Of a stretch of DNA of 64,000 nt, positions 54,848 to 63,282 are shown piece by piece. The first letter of the stretch is position 1. Every line of letters starts with the position of its first letter. Made by a program: the position numbers and the translations under genes. The stretch comes from Planctomycetota bacterium (GTDB taxonomy: Bacteria > Planctomycetota > UBA8742 > UBA2392), in the NCBI GenBank assembly GCA_025993795.1, contig JAMQHL010000006.1, positions 62,001 to 126,000 of the forward strand. Direction: 5' to 3'. The notes beneath the pieces were generated by a model. That model searched no databases. It was given only the letters and a program-made list of their open reading frames with translations, and was not told the DNA's origin.

Positions 54848-55843
54848 CTACTCAACGGCCCACGAAACAACCAGCCAGCAATCGTTGCGGGGGTACAGTT
54901 CGAACTCGGTGAATGCAGCCGGCCACAACACGGTGTCGCCGGGCGTCAGGATCGTCGGCTGCAGGTTGTCGCGCGCGCGGCCTGTGACCTCGCATTCGCC
55001 CTGCAGGCAGGTATGCAGGGTAAATCCGGGCCAGGCTTTGGCGTGCGGGGCCGCGCTGGTTACGCGCAAAGACCGCACGCCGAAGGGGCTGCTCGGCGCA
55101 AGCAACACATTGTCACCGTGCGTCGGCAGAATCTGCGGCAGCGGCAGATCAAGACGCGCAGCCTTGATGCCTTGCTGCACGTGCATCTCGCGCTTTTCCG
55201 AAGTTCCGGGGCGCGGGAAATCCCACAGGCGATAGGTGATCGGGCAGTTCTGCTGAATCTCCAGCAGCGCCACGTCGGCGCCGATCGCGTGAACCATGCC
55301 GGCCGGGTTGTACAGAAAGTCGCCGGGCTTGACCGCACGCGCATTCAGCAGCGCCGGCGGGTCTCCGTCGGCCAGAGCATTGCCGAACTGCGCCGGCGTC
55401 ACCCCAGGCTTCAGGCCCTGCCAGATTACTGCCCCCGGGGCGGCATCCAGTACCAGCCAGCACTCACTCTTGCCGCGCCTTGTCAGGCGCGCGGCCTCGC
55501 GGGGTGTGTGGCTGGCGTGCTCGCGGACATCCTGCGGGTGGTCCTGTATGCTCAGTGGCTGCGCAGTGTCCAGAAACTTCACGCACAGTGGAAAATCATC
55601 GGGCGAGTCAGTCGCGAGTTCGCCCAGCAACATCGAGCGGCGCGTGCGCATCAGGTCGTGCAGCGTCTGCCCGCGCCATTGGCCATTGGCGACAACACTG
55701 CTCTGGCCGGGGAAGTCGCACACCTCAATCCATTCGCCCGTACCCTCTGGCACTTCGGCCGCTTGCGCGGGAAACAACTTGCGCAGGCGGGCGCCGGCCC
55801 AGGGTTTGGCTGCGTCGATGCGATGAAAGCGCAATGGGTACAT
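54848..55843 (-). CDS. manA: Mannose-6-phosphate isomerase, class I
   Basis: A 331-residue zinc enzyme that interconverts fructose-6-phosphate and mannose-6-phosphate, supplying mannose for surface sugars. The zinc ligands are recognisable as Gln100 and His102 (SIQDHPQ), Glu127 (KSECWLVLD) and His185 (PAGMVHAIG), and LWDFPRPGTSEKREMHV is typical. It is shorter than the E. coli enzyme, as in Firmicutes-type forms. It is divergent from the pseudopilin-like gene. Confidence 0.93.
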   Translation of the reverse strand: MYPLRFHRIDAAKPWAGARLRKLFPAQAAEVPEGTGEWIEVCDFPGQSSVVANGQWRGQTLHDLMRTRRSMLLGELATDSPDDFPLCVKFLDTAQPLSIQDHPQDVREHASHTPREAARLTRRGKSECWLVLDAAPGAVIWQGLKPGVTPAQFGNALADGDPPALLNARAVKPGDFLYNPAGMVHAIGADVALLEIQQNCPITYRLWDFPRPGTSEKREMHVQQGIKAARLDLPLPQILPTHGDNVLLAPSSPFGVRSLRVTSAAPHAKAWPGFTLHTCLQGECEVTGRARDNLQPTILTPGDTVLWPAAFTEFELYPRNDCWLVVSWAVE

Positions 55844-55920
55844 GGCCGGATTGTACTTTGGCGGATCGTTCGCGACCGCCCCCCGCTGGCAGCGACCCCT
55901 ATGCTGGTTAAGGTAAGGCC

Positions 55921-56526
55921 ATGCAACCGCCCGCCAAACAGGTCTCCGAGGTCGCGCTTGAGGCCAAGCAACCGACGCGCGGCAACAACCTCGTGCTCGT
56001 GTTCATTCTGGCGTGCCTTGTGGTGGCGGTCTGCGGTCTGGTCTGGATGTTTGTACTGCCGGGACAGGACGCCAAACCCGGGCGCGAGTTCGCGCATGAG
56101 TTTCCGGCCGACCCGTGGCAGAACCCGCCGACCGACCGTAATGCAGCAGTCGCGCACCTGCAAACGCTGGCCGATGCCATGCTGGCCTATCGCGAGGGAC
56201 CGATGGGCGGCGGCGTGCGATGGCCCGCCACGCTCGACGAACTCAAGTACGCGGGGTTGCTGCCCGAGGACTTCGCGCTGGCTGGCTTGCTGTCGGGGCA
56301 GTCCCTTGCATACCAGCCGATGATGCCGATGGGCCATGACCCCGAGCGATGGGTGATGGTACACGATGTCGAAATCGGTTGGGTCCGAAGCCGGGTAAGT
56401 CGCCGTGCGTTCAAGGGGATGGTCTGCGCGGCAGTGATCCTGGGCGACGGCAGCGTGCGGATTATTGAGGGCGAAGACACAAATCTGTATGGCGGAATGA
56501 ACCAGACTTCGGAGGCACTTCGGTGA
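55921..56526 (+). CDS. Membrane-anchored pseudopilin-like protein
   Basis: A 201-residue protein with one N-terminal membrane helix (NNLVLVFILACLVVAVCGLVWMFV) and a periplasmic domain that resembles the head of a type II pseudopilin (MRWP-type layout: TLDELKYAGLLPEDF, and a C-terminal LGDGSVRII). No prepilin peptidase site (Gly-Phe-Thr-Leu-Ile-Glu) is seen, so it may be an uncleaved relative. It is coupled to thiS by a 4-base GTGA overlap, an unusual partner. Confidence 0.6.
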   Translation: MQPPAKQVSEVALEAKQPTRGNNLVLVFILACLVVAVCGLVWMFVLPGQDAKPGREFAHEFPADPWQNPPTDRNAAVAHLQTLADAMLAYREGPMGGGVRWPATLDELKYAGLLPEDFALAGLLSGQSLAYQPMMPMGHDPERWVMVHDVEIGWVRSRVSRRAFKGMVCAAVILGDGSVRIIEGEDTNLYGGMNQTSEALR

Positions 56527-56723
56527 AGGTCCGCGTAAACGGTACCGAGCGCGAAGTTGACGCGGGCACCACGGTCGCCGCGCTGGTGACGCAGTTACAA
56601 CTGCGCACCGAGCGCATTGCCACTGAACGCAACCTCAAGGTGCTGCCACGGTCCCGCTATGCCGAGACGGTGCTTGAAGAAGGCGACAGGCTGGAAATTG
56701 TCACCTTTGTGGGCGGCGGATAG
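56523..56723 (+). CDS. thiS: Sulfur carrier protein ThiS
   Basis: A 66-residue ubiquitin-fold carrier that delivers sulfur for the thiazole ring of thiamine. The C-terminal VTFVGGG carries the Gly-Gly that is thiocarboxylated, and VDAGTTVAALV is typical. The start is a GTG that overlaps the preceding stop by 4 bases. thiG follows after 15 bases. Confidence 0.93.
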   Translation: MKVRVNGTEREVDAGTTVAALVTQLQLRTERIATERNLKVLPRSRYAETVLEEGDRLEIVTFVGGG

Positions 56724-56738
56724 GGATCGGGAAACGGA

Positions 56739-57569
56739 ATGACGGCAACAGCATCTGAGCTCGACACTCCTCTGTACGTTGGCAAGTACACATTTGCCAG
56801 CCGACTGTTCGTCGGAACTGGCAAGTACGCGAACTTTCAGCTTATGCGTGAATGCCTTGATGCCAGCGGCACCGAGTGCGTCACCGTGGCGGTGCGGCGC
56901 GTGAAGCTGGATGGCACGCCAGCGGAAAACCTGCTCAGTTTTGTTGACGAAGCGCGCTACCGCATTTTGCCGAACACAGCGGGCTGCTTCAGCGCCGAAG
57001 ACGCAATTCGCACGGCGCACCTCTCGCGCGAAGCCCTGGGCACTGAGCTGGTAAAGCTGGAAGTACTGGCCGATCCCAGGACCCTGCTGCCCGAGCCCGT
57101 AGGCACGCTGGAAGCCTGTCGCGAGCTTGTGAAAGAGGGCTTCACCGTGCTGGTGTACACCAGCGACGACCCGGTGATGGCGCGGCGCCTTGCCGACCTG
57201 GGCGTGGCAAGCGTAATGCCCGCAGGCAGCCCGATTGGCAGCGGGCAGGGCGTGCTGAACCCGAACAACATTCGCATTATCCTTGAGATGGTGCGGCCTC
57301 AGTTCAAGATCCCGGTCATCGTGGATGCGGGCGTGGGCACGGCAAGCGACGTAACCATCGCCATGGAACTTGGCGCCGACGGCGTGCTGCTCAACACCGG
57401 CATCGCCCACGCGCAAGACCCGCTGCGCATGGCGGTTGCCATGAAGCTCGCCTGCGAAAGCGGCAGGCTGGCGCACCTTGCCGGGCGCATACCCAGAAAG
57501 CTCTACGCCAACGCCAGCAGCCCCATGGAAGGCCGCATCGAAAGCGCCAAAGTCATTCCCGGCGAATGA
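56739..57569 (+). CDS. thiG: Thiazole synthase ThiG
   Basis: A 276-residue TIM barrel that builds the thiazole phosphate of thiamine from deoxyxylulose phosphate, dehydroglycine and ThiS-thiocarboxylate. Lys106 in LVKLEVLAD is the expected Schiff-base residue; [13 protein letters not shown] and [20 protein letters not shown] are family blocks, and the [10 protein letters not shown] segment binds phosphate. It follows thiS. No other thi gene is in the window. The next gene is convergent, with 2 bases between stops and no terminator. Confidence 0.96.
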   Translation: MTATASELDTPLYVGKYTFASRLFVGTGKYANFQLMRECLDASGTECVTVAVRRVKLDGTPAENLLSFVDEARYRILPNTAGCFSAEDAIRTAHLSREALGTELVKLEVLADPRTLLPEPVGTLEACRELVKEGFTVLVYTSDDPVMARRLADLGVASVMPAGSPIGSGQGVLNPNNIRIILEMVRPQFKIPVIVDAGVGTASDVTIAMELGADGVLLNTGIAHAQDPLRMAVAMKLACESGRLAHLAGRIPRKLYANASSPMEGRIESAKVIPGE

Positions 57570-57571
57570 GC

Positions 57572-59491
57572 TCAGACCGGCAGCTCGTCGCGCCAGTCAG
57601 GAACAGGGATGCCATCTGTGCCCTCAAGCATGGCGCGGTGCAGAGCGGTGTCAGCCGTCAGCGCGGCGTGCGCTTGCGGGTCGCACTCGCGCATGTGGTC
57701 AAGCAGCGCGAGGCGAAGTTGAGGTGTCAGTTTGCCGGGCTGGAAACCCCTGAACAGCAGGGGCTTGCGCCCCTGTTGCGCGGCGCGTTCGAGTTCATGG
57801 GCAATCTCTTCGCATGCCGCCAGCGTGTTCTGCGCGGAAACGTCTGAGCCAAGGCCCATGCGCTCGGCTTCGGACCGGAGTTGCTGGAGTTGTGCAAACG
57901 CATGCTGCGCCGTGCCGTTGCTTTGCAGCCCCGCCTGAAAGAGTATGGCCGCGCAGCCACCGAACCAGACAGAAGGCGGCGCATCGTGTGCCTCCAGAAG
58001 TGGCTTCGCGCGCGCGAATAACTCCGCGTCACCGACGCACAGGGCGTACTTCGCCTGCTTACCTGCCAGCATCAGCCTGGCCACCTGGTCGGATACGGAC
58101 GACGCAAGCGTAGCGGCGTGCTCAAGGGTTGCCCGGCACCTGCCGAGTCGGCCGGTCTCGGCATAGCGACCTGCCAGATTTGCGAGCGTAATCAGCTCGA
58201 AGCGCCGATTCCCTGTTTCTTTGCATCGAGCCGCGGTCGAGACCATCAGCTTTTCCGCATCTTCGTGGCGCCCGCAGTTGTCGTAGAGCGCCGCAAGATT
58301 TGCCATGTTCGTTGTCTCTGCGGATGTGTCGCCTGCTGCGCGCGCAAGGCGCACCGCCGCCTCCAGCGTGCCCAGCGCTTCGTCATGTTGCCCCAGCTTG
58401 TGCAGGACAAGCGCGCGATTGCCTTCATACAGGGAAAGCTGCCGTAGCAGTCCATGTTCACGACAGGGAACAATGGCTTCGTCAAAAGCCCGCAAAGCGT
58501 CTGCCAGCTTTCCCTGATCGAGATACAGATTGCCAAGGAAGTTCTTCACACCGGCAAAGTTGCCGACGTGGCCGACCTTCCGGAACTCCGCCGCCGCAGC
58601 AATGAATTCGGCCTCGGCGACCGAAAGCTGCCCCCTGAGGCGGGCGCACAGCGCCAGGTTGGCGCGGCTGGAAGCCTGCCCGCGGACGTTGCCCTGCCGC
58701 ACGCTAACGTCCAGGAATTGCCGAAAACACTCTTCGGCCTCGTCATTCAGGGACTCACGCGCGTTCAACGTGCCCAGCGCGAAGAGCACCTTGGCGCGCT
58801 GAACATCGTCCGCCGCTGCGTCGGCCAGTTCAAGCGCAGTACCGAGCGATTGCCGCGCGGCATCCAGTTGCCCCTGCAAGGTTTCGAGGTCCGCCAGTTG
58901 GGTCAACACTTCGCTCATCAGCCGTTTGTCGTTGCAAAGGTTTGCCCGTTGCTCTGCTTGTGCGGCGGCGGCTACTGCGGCATCGGGGCGGCCCGCCTGG
59001 CTGTGACAGGCACTGAGCAACAGCAGCACGCGCGTTTCAAGTTGCGCATCCGTTGTCGCGCTGGCGAGCAGTTCTCCAAGCAGCAAAAGCGCGTCATCGA
59101 CCCTTCCCAGGCCTGTGAGGGACTGGGCGGCGTCCAGCCGCGCCTGCGCACGCATGGCACTCGGTGCGACTTCACAGGCTGCCAGCCTGTTCAACAACTT
59201 TAGCGCAGCGACGGCGTTTCCGCGCTTCCCCTCAGTGCTTGCGCCTACGCGCAGCAACCGCACTTCTGCCTGCAGCACGTCCGGATGTGTGGTCGCTTGT
59301 TGGGCGTGGTCAGCCAGGTCGGACGCGTATGGCGCCAACGTGTCGTCGCTTTTGCCCCAGAACTCCATGCCAAGGCACACCACCAGCGCATGCAGCTCAG
59401 CGCGGGCACCGGGCAGTTGCAGCTCATAGGCGGCGCTGCGCACCAGCGCATGCCGGAACAAGTATGCCGTCTCGGCGCTGACTGACCCCAT
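57572..59491 (-). CDS. TPR protein resembling the C-terminal part of an ATPase regulator
   Basis: A 639-residue protein of repeated TPR helices (for example LRAFDEAIVPCREHGLLRQL and ALGTLEAAVRLARAAGDTSA). The first 40 residues (YLFRHALVRSAAYELQLPGARAELH) match the segment that usually joins the ATPase domain to the TPR array in cyclase- or LuxR-type STAND proteins, yet an in-frame stop lies 12 bases upstream of the ATG. The gene therefore looks like a STAND-type protein lacking its ATPase part, by truncation or by design. No signal peptide. The start has no clear ribosome site. Confidence 0.8.
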   Translation of the reverse strand: MGSVSAETAYLFRHALVRSAAYELQLPGARAELHALVVCLGMEFWGKSDDTLAPYASDLADHAQQATTHPDVLQAEVRLLRVGASTEGKRGNAVAALKLLNRLAACEVAPSAMRAQARLDAAQSLTGLGRVDDALLLLGELLASATTDAQLETRVLLLLSACHSQAGRPDAAVAAAAQAEQRANLCNDKRLMSEVLTQLADLETLQGQLDAARQSLGTALELADAAADDVQRAKVLFALGTLNARESLNDEAEECFRQFLDVSVRQGNVRGQASSRANLALCARLRGQLSVAEAEFIAAAAEFRKVGHVGNFAGVKNFLGNLYLDQGKLADALRAFDEAIVPCREHGLLRQLSLYEGNRALVLHKLGQHDEALGTLEAAVRLARAAGDTSAETTNMANLAALYDNCGRHEDAEKLMVSTAARCKETGNRRFELITLANLAGRYAETGRLGRCRATLEHAATLASSVSDQVARLMLAGKQAKYALCVGDAELFARAKPLLEAHDAPPSVWFGGCAAILFQAGLQSNGTAQHAFAQLQQLRSEAERMGLGSDVSAQNTLAACEEIAHELERAAQQGRKPLLFRGFQPGKLTPQLRLALLDHMRECDPQAHAALTADTALHRAMLEGTDGIPVPDWRDELPV

Positions 59492-59581
59492 TCCGGGATT
59501 CTAGCGTTGCTCACGCTGTCTGGACTACCTGCAACCGCCGGCCTGAGCCCGTGGCGCGGCTGCACCCGCAGGTTTGCGCCG

Positions 59582-60019
59582 CTACTGGAAGTACTTATCG
59601 AACTCATCCAGCAGATGAGCCACTTCTTTGCGCGCGTCTGGAGAACGCGCTGCGTCAGTATCGGCGGCCAAACGATCAATTGCTGGCGCAAGCAGGTTCA
59701 GCCATACGTGCAACTGGTCATGCTCCGTGCCGGTCATGGTGCAACCACGGATGAGTTCCTCTTGCTGCGTTTGCAGCTTCTTGCCCAGGGCCTCGTTGCC
59801 TGATGTGCTGTCAGCAAGCTCGCTGCGCATGGCTTTGACGGCGGCACGGGTGTGGTCGTCCGCCTGCCACTTCGCACCCTGGTTCAGGCGCAAACTCATG
59901 CCCTCGGCATGGTCGTGGGCGGGCGCGTTTTCGCTGTGCGCATTGCCTGCGTCGGTGCAGCCGGCGGTCAGCAAGACCGCTGCCAGCATGGTCGGTACGA
60001 CAGCCTGGAACAGTTTCAT
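59582..60019 (-). CDS. Lipoprotein, unknown function
   Basis: A 145-residue lipoprotein with a lipobox LTAGC (Cys at about 21) and a conserved-looking helical domain (LNQGAKWQADDHTRAAVKAM; GCTMTGTEHDQLHVWLNLLA). The CTMxGxxHDxLHxW motif has His and Met residues that could bind a metal. GGGAG lies 6 bases before the ATG. It follows the RNase HIII gene's promoter region in the opposite direction and is separated from the TPR gene by 90 bases. Confidence 0.78.
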   Translation of the reverse strand: MKLFQAVVPTMLAAVLLTAGCTDAGNAHSENAPAHDHAEGMSLRLNQGAKWQADDHTRAAVKAMRSELADSTSGNEALGKKLQTQQEELIRGCTMTGTEHDQLHVWLNLLAPAIDRLAADTDAARSPDARKEVAHLLDEFDKYFQ

Positions 60020-60326
60020 GGGGCGCTCCCGTCATAAAAAGATATGCCTGTCGTCTTACGAACAAGCGGGAGCTGCGTGGTATTCCACAGCCCCGGAGGC
60101 GACGGGGCGCGCGAAAAATCCGGCAGGCGGTGTGCTTGGTCAGTTCGGCATGCAGCACCCAGGCGTCTCGGGTTTCGGCGTCTATCTGGTTGTTCGCTGA
60201 CGTGACGCTCCCGACCTCAGGCACTGCAATCGTGGCGACAAGGGTCAGTCCACAGATTCAGCCCGTTGGGTTCCGGCAGTTTTGTGGTATTTCCGATAGT
60301 GGTTTCTTGTTCTTGTGGCCCGTCTT

Positions 60327-61229
60327 ATGCCTGACTTTGCTGCGTACTGCGCTGACCTTGTCAACCGCGTCAATGCCGCCGGCTGGGTTGTCGTGGCCCA
60401 CAAGACCATTCCTTACGGCGTTCAGTACGAGCTGGCAGATCGCAGCGGCCGCAAAGCCATGCTCAACGCCTACTCCGGCAGGAAGGGCCTGAGCCACGTG
60501 CCCGGGGGCAGGGACGCCGCAGCGCTGGCCACGGACCTCGGGATGGAAGCGCCGGCGTCGGCAGCATTGGCGGCGCCTACCTCGGGCGACCCTTTCAAGC
60601 TTGGCACGCCGCGCATCGGCGGCGACGAGTCGGGCAAAGGCGACTTCTTCGGACCGCTGGTGGTGGCGGCCTTTTATCTGGACGCGGAAATAGAGGAAAA
60701 GCTGGCTGGGTCCGGCGTCACGGACAGCAAGAGTCTCACAGACAGCAAGATCCAGAAACTGGCGGGCCTTCTGGACAAAACCGGGCGGGGCGCGGTGCGT
60801 GCGCTGATGCCCCGCGAATACAACCCGGCGTATCAGCAAACCGGAAACCTGAACGTGCTGCTGGCGCAGATGCACGGCAAGTGCGTGAACGCCATCATGA
60901 AGGCACATGGCGCTCCGCGTGCCGTGCTGATTGACCAGTTTGCCCGCGACGGTTCTGTTCTGGCCGCTGCCGTCGCCGCACCATCGGGTGTGAAGCTGGT
61001 CACGCGCACGAAAGCAGAGAGCGATTTGGCTGTGGCAGCCGCGAGCGTGCTGGCGCGCGCTGGGTTCGTTCAGGGCCTGAAAGACCTCAGGCACGAGTTC
61101 GGAACAGAGTTTCCGCCGGGGGCAGGGTCACCAGTGATTCAGGCCGGGCGTGCCTTCGTGCGGATGTTCGGCAAGGCGCAGCTTGCGAACGTTGCCAAAC
61201 TTCATTTCAAGACTACGGAACAACTCTAG
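60327..61229 (+). CDS. rnhC: Ribonuclease HIII
   Basis: A 300-residue enzyme that degrades the RNA of RNA-DNA hybrids. It has an N-terminal TBP-like substrate-binding domain (about 1-80) and the catalytic core with GGDESGKGDFFGPLV, TDSKSLTDSKI, VLIDQFARDGS and KAESDLAVAAAS; the acidic residues of these blocks are the metal ligands. The GGDESGKGDFFGP signature distinguishes HIII from HII. The start is placed at ATG 60327, which begins PDFAAYCADLV; a GTG 12 bases upstream is also possible, and neither has a good ribosome site. Confidence 0.94.
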   Translation: MPDFAAYCADLVNRVNAAGWVVVAHKTIPYGVQYELADRSGRKAMLNAYSGRKGLSHVPGGRDAAALATDLGMEAPASAALAAPTSGDPFKLGTPRIGGDESGKGDFFGPLVVAAFYLDAEIEEKLAGSGVTDSKSLTDSKIQKLAGLLDKTGRGAVRALMPREYNPAYQQTGNLNVLLAQMHGKCVNAIMKAHGAPRAVLIDQFARDGSVLAAAVAAPSGVKLVTRTKAESDLAVAAASVLARAGFVQGLKDLRHEFGTEFPPGAGSPVIQAGRAFVRMFGKAQLANVAKLHFKTTEQL

Positions 61230-61375
61230 CATGTTTGCCCCGGGCTGGTCTGCCGCAACTGGCGAGAGTCGGATGTCTGCGGTCGGGCCTATGGTCCGGC
61301 AGCTGAATTCCAGCCCCCAATTGACACACCCCCTTCGTCCGCTACCATCCCTGCCTTGTTGACAGGAGCCATAAG

Positions 61376-62473
61376 TTGAAGCGGGTTCTCATCCTGGGCG
61401 GTTTCCTGACTGTGGGCGTGTTGGCGGTGATTGCGCTGGCCCAGCCGGTTGCGGACGACTTCTACAAGCCCAAACTACAGTTGGACAAAGACGTCACGGC
61501 CAGTGCCGGCGAAGTAGCCATTGAGCCCAAGTTCAAGGGCATTGCCGGCGACAAGTTCGGCTATGAAGTCGATTTCAAGGCCGTTCGCCGCGGTACAACC
61601 AGCGAAGACGGCGCGCCATCAGATGCCTTTCGTCGCAGCGAGCATTGGGCAACGGCTGTAGACTTCAAGCTTGACGAAGACGTGCTCGACGGCAGCACTG
61701 ACCTGCGCCTTGCAGTCCGCTATGCGCGCATGAACTTCCTGATAGACAACGGCGACGCCCGCTACAGCGGCTACATCGGCCCCGACATGGGCCCGATCAA
61801 GCCGACGTTCCATGAAGTCATGCCCGACGGTTCACGCACGGAAGTGAACAACATTCCCGGCTGGGACGGCATCAATGCCCGCACGATTAACACGAACCGG
61901 CAGACGCAGGCCAATGAACCGGCGGCGGTTGCCTGGTTCAGCATCAATGACCAGTCGCGGCTGCATGACGAGGTCTACTTTGCCGACTTCAATGCGGCCG
62001 ACCAGCGCAACTACCCGGGTCGGTTTCAGGACCCGGTGCAGCTTTCGCTGGGCCTGTTTCCGGAGTTCCCGGCGGGTGCAAAACTGAAAATCGGCGAGAC
62101 GGTCAACCTGCGTCGGCGCATGCCGGTGGGGGCAGTGCCGGGCGCGACCACGAACTATGAGGTCAGCTACAAGCTGGAGAAGCTCTACGGCACCGTTGCC
62201 GAGCCCACGGCCGCCCGCTTCAGTTTCACCGCGGTGCCGGTGACGCGTGAACACACGGCGCAAGTGGGCGGATTGACCGTGACGTTCAGCGCGCCGGACT
62301 TCGAGGGCGGCACGCTGTTGCTGGACCTTGCCAAGGGCGTGCCAGCGCATGTGCATTGGAGCTATACGCTCAAGGGAAGCATCGCCGGTGAAGGCAAATT
62401 CACAGCGACGTTTGAGAACGTAGTTGATTTCACGGCGTCGTTGCGCGCAGACCGCGCAAAGACGCCCGAATAA
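61376..62473 (+). CDS. Secreted beta-rich hypothetical protein (TTG start)
   Basis: A 365-residue protein with a signal peptide (VLILGGFLTVGVLAVIALAQ). It starts at a TTG preceded by AGGAG 7 bases upstream, the only plausible start. The body is beta-rich with repeated Phe/Thr/Gly strands (LYGTVAEPTAARFSFTAVPV; FTATFENVVDFTASLRA) and no recognised family. No catalytic motif is seen. A small hairpin (62512-62528) lies 38 bases after its stop. Confidence 0.75.
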   Translation: MKRVLILGGFLTVGVLAVIALAQPVADDFYKPKLQLDKDVTASAGEVAIEPKFKGIAGDKFGYEVDFKAVRRGTTSEDGAPSDAFRRSEHWATAVDFKLDEDVLDGSTDLRLAVRYARMNFLIDNGDARYSGYIGPDMGPIKPTFHEVMPDGSRTEVNNIPGWDGINARTINTNRQTQANEPAAVAWFSINDQSRLHDEVYFADFNAADQRNYPGRFQDPVQLSLGLFPEFPAGAKLKIGETVNLRRRMPVGAVPGATTNYEVSYKLEKLYGTVAEPTAARFSFTAVPVTREHTAQVGGLTVTFSAPDFEGGTLLLDLAKGVPAHVHWSYTLKGSIAGEGKFTATFENVVDFTASLRADRAKTPE

Positions 62474-62613
62474 GTTTGCGGCGGGCGTATGCCTGCCACA
62501 AGAAACTGATACCGGGCCACGAGCCCGGGAGCACGTTGGCTCGGAGGCGACGGTTCGTCGCCAAAGGCCGGAGGATCCCAGCTCAGGCGGGGCATCGCCT
62601 CGCGGACGGGACC

Positions 62614-63282
62614 ATGGCTTTCAGCCGTTACCGGATGCGCTTTGAAAAGCGCGGGGCGCTGAGGTTCATCTCGCATCATGACTTGATGCGGGTGTTTGAG
62701 CTGGCGCTGCGCAGATCCGGGCTGGATGTCGCTTACACACAGGGCTTCAATCCCCACCCCAAGGTCTCGTTTGCGCTTGCGTTGCCGCTGGGGGTCGAGA
62801 GCCTCGACGAAATAGTCGACATCGACCTGCAGCACGACCTCGAATCACCGGCGCCGGAATTCGTAGTAGACCAGCTTGCAAGGCAGATGCCCGTGGGGCT
62901 GACGCTGAAGCAGGCGGAACTGGCAACCGGCAGGCCGCGCGTCATCGCGGCGGATTACGAGTGCGAACTGCCATCTGAACTGGATACGCAGGAACTGCAG
63001 ACGCGGCTGGAAGTGTTCCTGGCACAAGCCGGGCACGCGTTCTCCCGCTCGCGCGGCGAGAAGAAGCCCGCGCGCAATTTCGATGCCCGCGAGTTCACAC
63101 TTACGGCAAGCATCGAGGCCCGGGTGCTGAAAATGCGCCTCAAGGCCGGGCAGGATGGCGGCATGAAACCATCTGACCTGCTGCAGATTCTTGGGCTTGA
63201 TCCGAACCGGTTGCTGGTCACCAAGACCCGCACGATCCTTGCCGACGCGCAAACCGAAAGCGGAAGCACTGGAAGAACATGA
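62614..63282 (+). CDS. DUF2344 (TIGR03936) protein
   Basis: A 222-residue protein of the DUF2344 family, which often sits beside or is fused to a radical SAM protein of the YgiQ/TIGR03960 type. The N-terminus YRMRFEKRGALRFISHHDLM and the block YTQGFNPHPKVSFALALPLG are diagnostic. Function is unknown. The ATG at 62614 begins these motifs. It overlaps the RNase E/G start by 4 bases (ATGA), a common pairing in bacteria. The expected radical SAM partner is not present upstream in this window. Confidence 0.9.
   Translation: MAFSRYRMRFEKRGALRFISHHDLMRVFELALRRSGLDVAYTQGFNPHPKVSFALALPLGVESLDEIVDIDLQHDLESPAPEFVVDQLARQMPVGLTLKQAELATGRPRVIAADYECELPSELDTQELQTRLEVFLAQAGHAFSRSRGEKKPARNFDAREFTLTASIEARVLKMRLKAGQDGGMKPSDLLQILGLDPNRLLVTKTRTILADAQTESGSTGRT

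Noticed and set aside
53984-56323. A 779-codon plus-strand frame across the ferritin-like and manA genes
   Set aside because: It covers two well-supported minus-strand genes and the start of another, and encodes no coherent domain.
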